From positions 1 to 64,000 of the forward strand of contig JAISMF010000071.1 of assembly GCA_031276865.1 (NCBI GenBank): 64,000 bases of DNA. The letters are read 5' to 3'. The DNA is from Deltaproteobacteria bacterium. GTDB lineage: Bacteria > Desulfobacterota > Desulfarculia > Adiutricales > Adiutricaceae. The translations under genes and the position numbers were made by a program. This document shows, piece after piece, positions 19,109 through 28,592 of the stretch. The notes beneath the pieces were generated by a model. The model made no database searches. It saw nothing but the letters and a program-made list of their open reading frames with translations, and was not told the DNA's origin. Within the stretch, counting starts at the first letter, position 1. Each line of letters begins with the position of its first letter.

Positions 19109-19729
19109 ATGCTTAAATCCAAAATTTTCATCCTTCCCCTCATCCTGGGCCTCTCCATCGTCATGACGGCCTGCCTGGTGGGGGCCCCCAAAAGACTGAA
19201 CATCTCCTACGCCCCCCAGGCCGGAGGCTCGCGGCTCACGCCCGGGACCGTTTACCTGGTGGTCCACGACGCCCGCTCCGACCGCTCCCTGGTGGGGCCC
19301 GGGGCCTTGGACAAGAACCTCTTCAAGGGCAGTCAGAACGGCCAGGTGGATCTCTCGGTGATCCTGCCCACGGGCCAGAGCGTCGCCAGGTCGCTTTTGA
19401 CCGTGGAGGAGGTGGTCTACGAGGCCGTAAAGGAGCGCCTGAGGCTTTTGGGGATCGTCGCCAATCCCGACAACCGTAACGCCAAGGCCCGGGTCACCAT
19501 CAACGTGGCCGACTTCGTTTTGGACGCCTCCGGCACCAACGCCCTGGCCCACGTGCGCCTCGAGGCCGTGATCGAGGGCCCCGACACGCAAAGGGTGACC
19601 CGGGGCTGGGCCGAGGCCGACAGCTCCAAGTTCAAGCTCATAGGCGACATGGGCGGGGCCGAGAGCCTGGGGGAGGCTTTGACTTTGGCCGTGAACCGTT
19701 TGAACTTCTCCTCTTTGAACAACTACTAA
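19109..19729 (+). CDS. YajG-like lipoprotein
   Basis: A 206-residue exported protein. A signal peptide (MLKSKIFILPLILGLSIVM) ends in the lipobox MTAC, giving a lipid-modified Cys. The mature part has the YajG-type pattern of an early VYLVVHDARSDRS strand followed by a segment with VEEVVYEAVKERLRLLG and RVTINVADFVLDA. Function in this family is not well defined; outer-membrane anchoring is likely. ATG 19109 is preferred over the upstream frame start at 19064 because the signal peptide begins there. It precedes RNase J by 28 nt and likely shares its transcript. Confidence 0.75.
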   Translation: MLKSKIFILPLILGLSIVMTACLVGAPKRLNISYAPQAGGSRLTPGTVYLVVHDARSDRSLVGPGALDKNLFKGSQNGQVDLSVILPTGQSVARSLLTVEEVVYEAVKERLRLLGIVANPDNRNAKARVTINVADFVLDASGTNALAHVRLEAVIEGPDTQRVTRGWAEADSSKFKLIGDMGGAESLGEALTLAVNRLNFSSLNNY

Positions 19730-19757
19730 AATATGGAAGGCCCGGGTAAAAAGGCTC

Positions 19758-21536
19758 ATGAAGAAATCCGATAAAAGCGCCCCGCCTTTTTCGGGCGCGG
19801 GCGAGGATGAGGGCGCCTTGGCTTCCGCCCCCCGCCGCGGGCGCGGGAAAAAAGAGCCCGCGGTGGATCTGGTCCCCCTGGGGGGCCTGGGGGAGATAGG
19901 CTTAAACTGCATGGCCCTCGTCTACGGGGAGTCCATCCTGATAATAGACGCGGGACTCATGTTTCCCGGGGCCTCGCAGCCCGGGGTGGATCTGGTGATA
20001 CCGGATTTCAGCTTCCTGCGGGAAAATTACGAGGACGTCTTAGGTCTGGTTCTAACCCACGGCCACGAGGACCACATCGGGGCTTTAAGCTTCCTTCTTA
20101 GGGACTGCCCCGGACTCACGGTCTTCGGCACCAGGCTCACTTTGGCCCTCGCCCGCAACCGCCTTCAAGAGCAGCGCCAGACGAACTTAAAGGAGAGGGT
20201 GGTGGCCCCGGGGGACAAGGCGGAGCTGGGGCCCTTCAAACTGGAGTTCATCCGGGTGAACCACAGCATCCCCGACGCCCTGGCGGTGGCGGTGGAGACT
20301 CCGGCCGGGGTGATCCTCCACACCGGGGACTTTAAAATGGACCTCGCGGCCCCGGCGGAGGAGCGTCTGGATCTCCATAAATTCGCCGAGTACGGAAACA
20401 AGGGGGTCTTGGCCCTCCTGTCGGATTCCACCAACGCGGACGTCCCCGGCTTCTCGCTTTCGGAAAAGGCGGTGGAGCGGGAGCTCAAGGACGTGTTCGT
20501 GAAGGCCGAGGGGCGGATCTTCCTCTCGTGCTTCGCCTCGAGCTTGGCCCGGATCCGGGGCGTGGCGGAGGCGGCGGCCTTTTCGGGGAGGGTTCTGGCC
20601 TTCGACGGCCGCAGCGTGGTGGGGAACGTCCAGCTGGCCGGGGAGCTGGGGCGCCTGAAGCTGCCGGAGGGGCTGCAGGTGGATCTCTCCCGCATAGACG
20701 ACTACCCGCCGGATCGGGTCTGCGTCGTCTTGACCGGAAGCCAGGGGGAGCCCCTCGCGTCCCTCGCCCGGCTCGCGAACGGCGTCCACCAGAAGCTCCA
20801 GATCCGCCCCGGGGACCTGGTGGTCTTTTCGGCCCGGGCCATTCCGGGAAACGAGGCCGCGATAAGCGTCCTCGTGAACCTCTTTCTGGAGCGGGGCGCC
20901 GAGGTCCTGGACCCCTGGTGCGGGCGCCCGGTGCACGCCTCCGGCCACGGCTGCCGGGAGGAGCTGAAACTCATGTACTCGCTGGTCCGTCCCCGCTACC
21001 TCGTTCCGGTGCACGGGGAGCACCGCCACCTCAAAAGCCACGCTAAGCTCGCGGTGGAGCTGGGGCACCCGCCGGAGAGGGCCCTGATCCTGAAAAACGG
21101 CCGGCGGCTCACCCTGAAGCCCCTCTCCGGAGCCCAGACGGGGGAGGGCGAGAACGTCGGACGCCTCTTCGTGGACGGAAGCCGCCTGGGATCGTCTTTG
21201 GATCCGGTCATACGCAAGCGCCGCAAAATGTCCGGAGCCGGGTTGGTCATCGTGACCGCGGTGGTGGAGAGGGAAAGCTTCCGGCTCCTTTCCCGGCCCC
21301 GGGCCGTGATCGAGGGCGTGCGCTACGAGCGGGAGAGCGACTTCGCCGGGCCTTTGGCCGAAAAGGTGGAGGAGCTCATTTTCGCCCTGCTCGAAGAGCA
21401 TCCGCGCCTGGCCGAAAGGGAGGACGCGGAGAAGTTCTTGGCGGAGAGGATCCGCGTCGAGGTGCGGCGGATCTTCTCCTACCTCATCGACCGCAAACCC
21501 GTCGTCGTCTCGCAGATAATTCCCGTGGATCTCTAA
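19758..21536 (+). CDS. rnj: Ribonuclease J
   Basis: A 592-residue metallo-beta-lactamase/beta-CASP ribonuclease acting in RNA maturation and decay. The metal site HGHEDH (101-106) is intact, with further ligands in VNHSIPD and LHTGDFKMD and the SDSTNAD segment. The beta-CASP and C-terminal part carries the HASGHGCREELKLM motif, and VPVHGEHRHL contains the last conserved His residues. The N-terminal 34 residues are a charged extension. It lies between the lipoprotein gene and proA on the same strand. RNase J is usual in Firmicutes, Actinobacteria and Deltaproteobacteria-like lineages and missing from enteric bacteria. Confidence 0.95.
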   Translation: MKKSDKSAPPFSGAGEDEGALASAPRRGRGKKEPAVDLVPLGGLGEIGLNCMALVYGESILIIDAGLMFPGASQPGVDLVIPDFSFLRENYEDVLGLVLTHGHEDHIGALSFLLRDCPGLTVFGTRLTLALARNRLQEQRQTNLKERVVAPGDKAELGPFKLEFIRVNHSIPDALAVAVETPAGVILHTGDFKMDLAAPAEERLDLHKFAEYGNKGVLALLSDSTNADVPGFSLSEKAVERELKDVFVKAEGRIFLSCFASSLARIRGVAEAAAFSGRVLAFDGRSVVGNVQLAGELGRLKLPEGLQVDLSRIDDYPPDRVCVVLTGSQGEPLASLARLANGVHQKLQIRPGDLVVFSARAIPGNEAAISVLVNLFLERGAEVLDPWCGRPVHASGHGCREELKLMYSLVRPRYLVPVHGEHRHLKSHAKLAVELGHPPERALILKNGRRLTLKPLSGAQTGEGENVGRLFVDGSRLGSSLDPVIRKRRKMSGAGLVIVTAVVERESFRLLSRPRAVIEGVRYERESDFAGPLAEKVEELIFALLEEHPRLAEREDAEKFLAERIRVEVRRIFSYLIDRKPVVVSQIIPVDL

Positions 21537-21772
21537 ACGCCCTATGGCTTTCGGGGCGGAAGCCCCCCCATTCGCGTTTTCACGGGACGGGCTTTCAGGC
21601 GGAAAAAATAAACGCGGCCCTTCTCTGGTTTTTTCTCCGGCGGGTTTCCTCCCGAAGTTTTCCCCCTAGGCGGACGAAGGAGCGGAAGCCCTCCTTTCCT
21701 TCCCCCCGGTTCCCTTCGTTTTTTCAGCCCATGCGGCGAAACAACCGCGATGTTCAGCTTCAAGGAAAAGTC

Positions 21773-23032
21773 ATGGATCTAAAAGCCCAGGCGGCTAAGG
21801 CCAGAGAGGCCTTGGCCCGCGCGTCGTTCTCGTCGGGCGCCGAAAGGGACGCCCTTCTTCGTAAAATATCCTCCCTTTTGGAGCTTGAGGGGGACCGCCT
21901 TTTGGAAGCCAACTCGAGGGACTTGGCGCGCGGAAGGGAGCTCGGCATGAGTCCCGCCCTCCTGGACAGGCTCGAGCTCACCCCGGAAAGGATCAAAGGC
22001 TTGGCCTCCGGCGTGGCCGAGGTGGCCTCGCTGCCCGATCCCCTAGGCGAGGTGGAGGATTACCGCGTTCTTCCCTCGGGTTTGGGGGTGGGGCGCATGC
22101 GCGCCCCTTTGGGGCTCATCCTCTTCATCTGCGAGGCCCGGCCCGGAGCCGTGGCCGAGGCCGCGGCCATGACCTTGAAGGCGGGAAACGCCCTTTTGGT
22201 GAAACCCGGAAAGGAGGCCGCGGAATCGACGGCCGTTTTGGGGGATCTCATCCGCCGGGCCTTAAGGGAGAGCTCCTTTCCGGAAGAGAGCGTCACGGTT
22301 TTAAACGATGTGGGAAGGGAGGATTTAAAGAAGCTTCTCGCCCTTTCGGAGATCATAGATCTGGTGATACCCAGAGGCGGCGAGGGCCTCATCCGCGAGG
22401 TCTCCGAGCATTCCAGGATACCCGTCTTAAGGCACTTCAAAGGGGTCTGCCACCTCTACGCCGACCGGGACCTGGATTTGGAAACGGCCGTGAAATTGAT
22501 CGTGAACGGCAAGGCCAACCGCCCCGGAACCTGCAACGCCCTGGAATGCCTCTTGGTTCATCGGGAGAGGGCGGCGGATCTCTTTGAAGTCCTCGTTCCC
22601 GAGCTGGTGAAAGCGAAGATAAGCGTCCGGGCGCACGGTTCCGCCCATCCCTTTTTGACCGGACTCGGAGACGGGCTCCTGGAAAGGGCCGGAGAGGAGG
22701 ACTGGGGAAGGGAGTATCTGGAGCTTAAGATGGCCGCGAAGGTGGTGGAGGATTTCGAAGAGGCCCTGGCGCATATACGGCGCTACGGCTCCTTCCACAC
22801 GGAGGTGATCGTGACTAGGGATCTTGTCCGCGCCCGGGAGTTTTTACGGCGGGTCGACGCGGGCTGCGTCATGGTGAACGCCTCCCCCAGGCTAAACGAC
22901 GGGGGCTGCCTGGGCCTGGGCGGCGAGATCGGCATCAGCACCACCAAACTTCACGCCTACGGGCCCATGGGCCTTAAAGAGCTCACCTGCCGCAAGTTCG
23001 TGGCGCTGGGTTCCGGGCAGATTCGGGCGTGA
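21773..23032 (+). CDS. proA: Gamma-glutamyl phosphate reductase
   Basis: A 419-residue enzyme reducing gamma-glutamyl phosphate to glutamate semialdehyde in proline synthesis. ATG 21773 is chosen because AAGGAAA precedes it; the frame is open to ATG 21731. Key segments are GVGRMRAPLGLILFICEARPG, KPGKEAAES, and the active-site cysteine in RPGTCNALECLL. The C-terminal FHTEVIVT and GLGGEIGISTTKLHAYGPMGL segments are classic ProA. The partner proB is not in the window. The stop overlaps the next gene's GTG start. Confidence 0.95.
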   Translation: MDLKAQAAKAREALARASFSSGAERDALLRKISSLLELEGDRLLEANSRDLARGRELGMSPALLDRLELTPERIKGLASGVAEVASLPDPLGEVEDYRVLPSGLGVGRMRAPLGLILFICEARPGAVAEAAAMTLKAGNALLVKPGKEAAESTAVLGDLIRRALRESSFPEESVTVLNDVGREDLKKLLALSEIIDLVIPRGGEGLIREVSEHSRIPVLRHFKGVCHLYADRDLDLETAVKLIVNGKANRPGTCNALECLLVHRERAADLFEVLVPELVKAKISVRAHGSAHPFLTGLGDGLLERAGEEDWGREYLELKMAAKVVEDFEEALAHIRRYGSFHTEVIVTRDLVRAREFLRRVDAGCVMVNASPRLNDGGCLGLGGEIGISTTKLHAYGPMGLKELTCRKFVALGSGQIRA

Positions 23033-24081
23033 CCGGAAAAACCGGGGAAACGAGCGAAGCGGCCAACCCGAAGGATGAAAGCCCGGCGCCGGAAAAAACG
23101 GAAGCGGCCGGGCCTCCGGAAGGGGGGGAAACTCCGCCGGAGGAAAAAACGGACGCGGCCCAAAAAACCTTGGAGCCGTCCTCTTTGAAGAGGAGCGGGC
23201 GCCTCCCCGTCTATCTATCGCTCCTTTTAACCGCCCTTTTGTGGGGCGGAACCTTTTCGGCGGGAAAAACCGCCGCCCGGGAGGCGGGGCCGCTCACCGC
23301 GGCCCTCTTGCGCTTCGCGACCGCGGCCCTCATCCTCGTCCCCCAGCTGCGGATTCTGGAGGGGAGCTTCCTCCCCCGGAAAAGAAGCCTCCGGGCGTGG
23401 ATCCTCCTTTTCTTCTCCGCCCTCACCGGGCTCGTTTTGTACAACTATTTCTTCATCCGGGGCCTCGCCTCCACCGACGCCGGAAGGGGCTCGGTGATCG
23501 TGGCCCTCAATCCCGCCTTCATCTATCTGGGGACGGTGTTTTTTTTCGGCGAGCGCTTCACCCTGATCCGCTGCGTGGGGATGCTGACGGCCATTAGCGG
23601 CACCATCCTGGTCGTGACCGGCGGGGATCTCCGCTCCGTCGTCCAGGGCGGGGCCCGGGCCGGCGACATTTTCATGTTCCTCTGCGTTCTCTCCTGGGCG
23701 GGCTACTCCCTTATAGGAAAGCTCCTGGTGGGTGAGGTGTCCCCCCTGGCCGCTAACGCCTGGTCCACCGTCCTGGCGGTGGCTCTGCTCCTCCCCCTCC
23801 TTTTTTTCTCCGGGGAGGATCTCTCGCGGATTCGGTCCTTTTCCGCCTCCGTCTGGACGGCCATCGTTTTTCTAGGCGTCGGAGGCTCGGCTTTGGGCTT
23901 CACCTTCTTCTACCGCGGCATCCTCGCCCTGGGTCCCAACAAGGCGGGGGTCTTCATCGCGCTCGTCCCTTTTTTCGGGGTGCTCTGCGGGGCCGTGGTC
24001 TTCGGGGAAAAGATAACCTTTTCGATCCTGGCGGGACTCCTGGTGAGCCTCGCCGGACTGAGCGTCATTCAGAAGTATTGA
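23029..24081 (+). CDS. EamA/DMT-family transporter
   Basis: A 350-residue inner-membrane protein with ten predicted helices in two EamA repeats. The first helix begins near residue 62 (VYLSLLLTALLWGGTFSAGK) and the second repeat near 205. The start is GTG at 23029, overlapping the proA TGA as GTGA. Residues 1-60 are a hydrophilic Pro/Glu/Lys extension not normal for this family, presumably cytoplasmic. The substrate cannot be told; the family exports amino acids, nucleosides and other metabolites. Linkage to proA hints at an amino-acid-related solute, but weakly. Confidence 0.85.
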   Translation: MTGKTGETSEAANPKDESPAPEKTEAAGPPEGGETPPEEKTDAAQKTLEPSSLKRSGRLPVYLSLLLTALLWGGTFSAGKTAAREAGPLTAALLRFATAALILVPQLRILEGSFLPRKRSLRAWILLFFSALTGLVLYNYFFIRGLASTDAGRGSVIVALNPAFIYLGTVFFFGERFTLIRCVGMLTAISGTILVVTGGDLRSVVQGGARAGDIFMFLCVLSWAGYSLIGKLLVGEVSPLAANAWSTVLAVALLLPLLFFSGEDLSRIRSFSASVWTAIVFLGVGGSALGFTFFYRGILALGPNKAGVFIALVPFFGVLCGAVVFGEKITFSILAGLLVSLAGLSVIQKY

Positions 24082-25055
24082 GAGGGGGGGGTATGTGTCG
24101 GTGCGGCCGGATTAAGCCCGATGGCCTATAACCGAAGAATGGCGGAACTTGAAGGAGTTGGAAGGAAATAAGCGGCTCTTCGGACTTTCGCGTATTTAAT
24201 GATGCATACTATATATAGTGGTATTGATAAATCCAATTGTATGTTGCAAACATAATTCATTGATTTTTTACGATGTCTGATCCGCGGCGTCCCCGTAGGC
24301 CGCGGGAAGAACATCCTGTTCGATGCGCGCGCCCGGAGTCCATTGCCCGGCCCGCGGCGCGGCGCGGCCGATTTAACTGGGGTTCGCCCGGGAGAGGAGG
24401 AAGTTCGCCAAAGCTTTCGAGAAAGAGGCGATCCCGACGCTTGGGGACGCGCCCATTGAAAAAGTCGCTAATGGCCATGAGCGTCGACTGGCGCGCCGTC
24501 CATCCGATCCTCCTGGATTATCTGAAGAAAAAATTTTCGAATTATTTTTCTAACTTATATTTGCAGAAGTAATGATGATGACGATGATTGACCGCTATTA
24601 TGTTGTTGATAATTTTAAACCATCGCTCATTTATTATCTGTAATTCCCAAAAAAGTTGTGACCACAAAGTTGATTCTTAAGCGGATTCCTGATGGCGGCG
24701 TAGGACCGAAGGGGAAAAGATTATTGTCGCGTGCGCTTGTGATTTCGTGAAGAGTTTTCGCTATAAGCCGACGGCGGAGATTTTTCTAAGAAACGTTTGG
24801 GCGGGGACCGCGGCGCGCGGTTCGGATCTTTTTTCCGGGCGGGAATCGGTTAGCGTAATTCGGCGGCTCCGCGGCTTCCAGCGGGAAAAGCGGAGCCGGA
24901 TATTATCCTGAATTTTTTTTATTTTCTTGGTTTCTCCCGTATCTCCAGCGTCGCTGGATAGGGCTGCTTCAAGTTTACGCGCCCTAACCGCGGGTAAACG
25001 TTTAAAACCAAGTATAAGCGCGTGAAGAACGCCTTATCTAACATCTGAAGAAGAG
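24082..25055. other. Intergenic region, possible gene remnants
   Basis: Nearly 1 kb between the EamA gene and the convergent NUDIX gene. It is AT-rich at 24180-24260 and 24520-24650. Around 24385-24480 one frame reads ARERRKFAKAFEKEAIPTLG, which looks protein-like but is not attached to a usable start or domain. I cannot identify a gene. Confidence 0.4.
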
Positions 25056-25082
25056 CCCGACGCGTCAGGCGCGTCTTTCGGG
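25056..25082 (-). terminator. Probable terminator after the NUDIX gene
   Basis: CCCGACGCG (25056-25064) can pair with CGCGTC (25070-25075) and TCGGG (25078-25082). On the minus strand it comes directly after the NUDIX stop (25084-25086) and is followed by a pyrimidine-rich CTCTTCTTC rather than a pure T-run. Confidence 0.4.
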
Positions 25083-25083
25083 T

Positions 25084-25731
25084 TCAAGCGGAGGGGACGC
25101 CCGCGATGGGGTTCGCCATACCGATTGAGCGCTTTAAAAGGAAGTAGCCTATGGGCGCGGACATCAGAGCGTGGGTGAAGCGGCCCTCGAGGTAGAGCTC
25201 CCTCAGGCGGGGGACGCTCACCAAAACGAGCTCGGTTTCCTCGTTTTCATCGAAGGAGACCGCGCCTTTCTTCTCCGCTCCGGTTCCCAGAAAAGTTATC
25301 ACGTTGTTGGAGAAGAGGGCCGGGTTGGGGTTCAAGGTCAGGAGTCTTTCCAGTTTGAGGACGCCGTAGCCCGTCTCCTCCATGAGCTCGCGGAGCGCGG
25401 TCTTTTCCGGTCCGTCCCCCTCCTCCGAAACCCCTCCGGGGAGCTCCAGGGAGAAGTCTTTCGATCCGTGGCGGTACTGCCGCACGAGCACCACCTCGTT
25501 TTCCGGCGTCAGGGCCAGGACGTTCACCCAGTCCGGAGCGGCGAGGACGCTGAAATCCTTTTCCCGGCCGTCCTTGGGCGATACCGTCCTGCGGTCCATC
25601 ACCTTGAAGACCGGCGTTTTGAAGCGCTCCCTGTCTTCCACGAAGCGCCAGGCTTTAAGGGTGCTTTCAGGGTTTTCGTTTGTTTTATGGTTTCCGCTCG
25701 CCGGGTTTTTCCGGTTCTTTAAATTCGGCAC
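25084..25731 (-). CDS. NUDIX hydrolase, ADP-ribose pyrophosphatase-like
   Basis: A 215-residue cytoplasmic hydrolase. The NUDIX box lies at GGVSEEGDGPEKTAL then RELMEETGY, with the first glutamate position of the consensus held by aspartate and REx2EE intact. The segment VVLVRQYRHGSKDFSLELPGG before the box is typical of ADP-ribose/NDP-sugar pyrophosphatases. The start is 4 nt after the tyrS stop on the same strand, so the two are co-transcribed. The true substrate is not shown. Confidence 0.85.
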   Translation of the reverse strand: MPNLKNRKNPASGNHKTNENPESTLKAWRFVEDRERFKTPVFKVMDRRTVSPKDGREKDFSVLAAPDWVNVLALTPENEVVLVRQYRHGSKDFSLELPGGVSEEGDGPEKTALRELMEETGYGVLKLERLLTLNPNPALFSNNVITFLGTGAEKKGAVSFDENEETELVLVSVPRLRELYLEGRFTHALMSAPIGYFLLKRSIGMANPIAGVPSA

Positions 25732-25735
25732 GCCG

Positions 25736-27052
25736 CTAAACCGCTCCGGAGTTTTCCGGATCCTTTATTATTATCCTCCGGTGGCGTTTCTTTCCCGCCC
25801 GGAGGGTGACCATGCCTTTTTTCAGCCAGAGCTGCTCCGAAACCTTCCCGGCCTCGTCTCCTGGCGGCACCTGGGTCTCGTCCATATAGGCCCCTCCCTG
25901 GCGGATGAGGCGCCTGGCCTCGCCCTTGGAGAGGCAGAGGCCGGCCAAGACGAAGAGGGAGGCGGTGTCCAGCTCTTTAAGCTCGCTTAAATAGCGCTCC
26001 GTACCGGGTATGTCCGACGCCTCCTTTAGGACTCCCCCCAGTTCCCTCACTTTCGAGCTGGTTTCCACGGCGTTTTCCGGATCCGCCGCTCCGAAGGCCT
26101 TGAGCGAGGCGAGATAGGCCTCCCCGGCGGCCTGGTTTCCGTGGCACAAGGCGGTCACCTCGTAGGCTAAAATCTCTTTGGCGCGGTTCACGAGGTTTCC
26201 GGGCAGCTTGGAGAGGCGGGCGCACTCGTCATCCGGAAGGTAGGTGAACAAAAGGAGCAGGCGGCGTATCTCCTGGTCGTCCACGTTGCGCCAGAACTGG
26301 TAGAAGTCGTAGACCGAAGTGAGTTCGGCCGAGAGCCACACCGCCCCGGCGTTGGTTTTCCCGAACTTCTCCCCGGTTCGGGGATCCAGGAGCAGCGGCA
26401 GGGTGGCCCCGTAGGCCGAGCCCCCCTCGGCCCGGCGGATGAGCTCAATGCCGGCCACGATGTTCCCCCACTGATCCTGCCCTCCCAGCTGGGCCAGGCA
26501 GCCCTCCTCTTTGAACAGCACCAGGAAGTCGTAGGCCTGCATCACCATGTAGTTGAATTCCAGAAAGGAGAGTCCGGTTTCCAGCCGCGCCTTGTAGCTT
26601 TCGGCCGTGAGCATGCGGTTCACGGAGAAGTGGCGGCCCGCGTCCCTTAGGAACTCCACGTAGTTGAGGCCCAAAAGCCACTCGGAATTGTCCCGCAAAA
26701 TCCCCTTTCCCGCTCCGACGAAGCGCTCGAGCTGGGGCCTTATGCCCTCCTTGAAGGCGCGGATGTCGGAAAGCTCCAGGATCTTCCTGGCCTCCCTGCG
26801 GCCGCTGGGGTCCCCCACCATGGAGGTGCCGCCGCCCAGGAGGGCGACGGGGCGGTGGCCGCAGCGGGAAAGCCAGCCCAGGGCCATCAAGGGGAGGAGA
26901 TGCCCCACGTGGAGGGAGGCGGCGGTGGCGTCGAAGCCGATGTAGGCCGTGACCTCGCTCTCGGCGAAGAGGCCGGAGAGGGCCTCCTCGTCGGTCACCT
27001 GGTAGAAGAAACCGCGGTTCTGAAGGATGGCGTAGGGGTTTTCGCGTGACAA
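25736..27052 (-). CDS. tyrS: Tyrosyl-tRNA synthetase
   Basis: A 438-residue class I synthetase charging tRNA-Tyr. The HIGH-type motif is HVGH (48-51), the KMSKS-type motif is KFGKT (229-233), and the tyrosine-binding segment YMVMQAYDFLVLF followed by GGQDQWGNI is clear. An S4 RNA-binding domain occupies the C-terminus (SKGEARRLIRQGGAYMDE). It belongs to the KFGKT (TyrRS type I) branch. Upstream lies a 20-bp perfect GC hairpin in the gap to the preceding gene. Confidence 0.95.
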   Translation of the reverse strand: MSRENPYAILQNRGFFYQVTDEEALSGLFAESEVTAYIGFDATAASLHVGHLLPLMALGWLSRCGHRPVALLGGGTSMVGDPSGRREARKILELSDIRAFKEGIRPQLERFVGAGKGILRDNSEWLLGLNYVEFLRDAGRHFSVNRMLTAESYKARLETGLSFLEFNYMVMQAYDFLVLFKEEGCLAQLGGQDQWGNIVAGIELIRRAEGGSAYGATLPLLLDPRTGEKFGKTNAGAVWLSAELTSVYDFYQFWRNVDDQEIRRLLLLFTYLPDDECARLSKLPGNLVNRAKEILAYEVTALCHGNQAAGEAYLASLKAFGAADPENAVETSSKVRELGGVLKEASDIPGTERYLSELKELDTASLFVLAGLCLSKGEARRLIRQGGAYMDETQVPPGDEAGKVSEQLWLKKGMVTLRAGKKRHRRIIIKDPENSGAV

Positions 27053-27078
27053 GTTCGACTCTTCGATAAAAGGAGATG

Positions 27079-27120
27079 CCCCCGTTCCGGCGCCCCCCTC
27101 GGGGGGCGCCGGAACGGGGG
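27079..27120. other. Perfect 20-bp GC-rich inverted repeat
   Basis: Arms at 27079-27098 and 27101-27120 are perfect complements with a 2-nt TC centre (as RNA the loop would open further). It has no T-run on either side, so it is not a standard terminator. It lies in the 187-nt gap between the TPR-like gene and tyrS, both minus strand, and could act in attenuation, RNA stability or DNA cruciform formation. Confidence 0.75.
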
Positions 27121-27239
27121 GGGCGCGGCCTCCCGTGGGGGGGCTTCCTCCCAGGCCGTTTTACGCTCGCCGCTCCGGACCGGCGAGTTCAGCCCGGCGA
27201 GTTCGGCCCGGGTTTCCTCCGTTCGGGCCCCGGGGCCTT

Positions 27240-28592
27240 TTAGTGCCGCACCGGGGGTTTCTTGCCCCCGTTCTCGCCGGATCCGTTCGCGGGATTCTGG
27301 CAGAAGCCCTCGATCTCGCATTCCTCGCATTCGCGGCAGACCAGCTCGTCTTGGGAGGGGGAGTTGGAGCACTCGTCGAAGGTGTCGCAGTCGGCGCAGT
27401 CTCCGCAGTCGGAGAGCCCGCCCAGGAGGTCCCCGAAGAGCTCCCCCGCGGCGTCCTCCGGAAGGTCGCCCTCGTCTTCCAGGTCCTCGAAGAGCGAGCT
27501 TCCCGCGCTTTCCCCGCCTTGGTAGTCCTCGAAGAGGCGCTCCATGAGGTTGTTCACCGGATCGGCGTAGATGCAGAGCTCCCAGGGGTTGATCCAGGTG
27601 GAGTCCCGGGGGATCTTCCGTAAAAGCTTTCGGGCGAGGGAGGGGTTGGGGACGGAGGCGAAGCGCAGGAACTCGTTTCGCAGATGGCCGGCCTCCTCCT
27701 CCTGGGATGGCTTGAGGAAGAGCAGGCGGTTTAAAAGCGAGAGCGCCTTGGCCCTCTCGGCCATCATGTCGGGGGCGCTGTAGAGCCAGTCCAGAAAGGC
27801 CAAAGCCTCCGGATCCTGGTTCCAGATCTTGCGGCCCAGGTAGATGTTGGTGTAAGTTAGGGCGCCGGCGTAGAGGCCCTCGTTTTCCGGATAGTTCCAG
27901 CTGTAGTTCACGCATCCCGAGCGGTTGAGGATGAGCTCGGGCACGTAGGGCTGGAGGATGATGGCCTTGCGCAGGATCTCCACCGCCTCGGTCGTCTCTT
28001 TTTTCATGAATTTGATGAGCCCCAGGCTGTAGGCGCTCTCGTAGGGCATGGGTTGCGGACAGCCGGTGAAGACGTCCTCGGCCAAATCCAGCTCCCGCTG
28101 GAGGATGTGGATGTTTCCGGAGATGGCTTTGGGATCCGGATCCGCCTGCCACCTCACGTGCTCCCGGCAGACGTTCAAGGCCTCGGGGAAGCGCTCCAGG
28201 GAGACCAAGGCCAGGAGCTGGTAGAGATGGCAGGACAAAAAGTAGACGTTCTCGTTTTTGTCCTCGTCCAAGGCTCCGGTGAAGTTTCCGGGGATGAGCC
28301 CGCGGACCGGGTTTAAGTAGGTCGCCACCATCTTTAAAAAGCCGTTGTCGAGGGTGACGTTCTCGTCCATGAGACAGTCGTTCATGAGGGCCAAGGCTCC
28401 CAGGAAGCTGGGCTCCCGCTCGAGGATGGCGTGGCAGCGCTTGACGCACTCCTTGTTGGTGATCTCGCCGGAGTTGAGTTTGCGGAAGGCGTTTTCCAGG
28501 TTTTTGTGGTGGCGCCGCCAGACGGCGGGATCGCTCGGCTCGAAATAACCCAGAGGGCGCGATCCCCTGGTGGTTTTGAAAACGAGGCTCAT
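27240..28592 (-). CDS. TPR-like protein with cysteine-rich C-terminal tail
   Basis: A 450-residue, probably cytoplasmic protein with no signal peptide. Residues 30-350 are helical with TPR-like repeats (for example SLGLIKFMKKETTEAVEILR). The tail is acidic and then cysteine-rich: CGDCADCDTFDEC followed by CRECEECEIEGFC, nine cysteines within about 45 residues, suggesting metal or iron-sulfur binding. I do not recognise a named family. It precedes tyrS on the same strand by 187 nt. A scaffold or regulatory role is possible, but only the architecture is visible. Confidence 0.8.
   Translation of the reverse strand: MSLVFKTTRGSRPLGYFEPSDPAVWRRHHKNLENAFRKLNSGEITNKECVKRCHAILEREPSFLGALALMNDCLMDENVTLDNGFLKMVATYLNPVRGLIPGNFTGALDEDKNENVYFLSCHLYQLLALVSLERFPEALNVCREHVRWQADPDPKAISGNIHILQRELDLAEDVFTGCPQPMPYESAYSLGLIKFMKKETTEAVEILRKAIILQPYVPELILNRSGCVNYSWNYPENEGLYAGALTYTNIYLGRKIWNQDPEALAFLDWLYSAPDMMAERAKALSLLNRLLFLKPSQEEEAGHLRNEFLRFASVPNPSLARKLLRKIPRDSTWINPWELCIYADPVNNLMERLFEDYQGGESAGSSLFEDLEDEGDLPEDAAGELFGDLLGGLSDCGDCADCDTFDECSNSPSQDELVCRECEECEIEGFCQNPANGSGENGGKKPPVRH

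Noticed and set aside
24273-24572. 99-residue frame on the plus strand
   Set aside because: Its N-terminal half is Arg/Pro-rich and it has no good start; a better-looking segment nearby is in another frame and has no start either.
26995-28449. 484-residue open frame on the minus strand
   Set aside because: It is another frame of the TPR-like gene with an arginine/proline-rich translation typical of GC-rich shadows.
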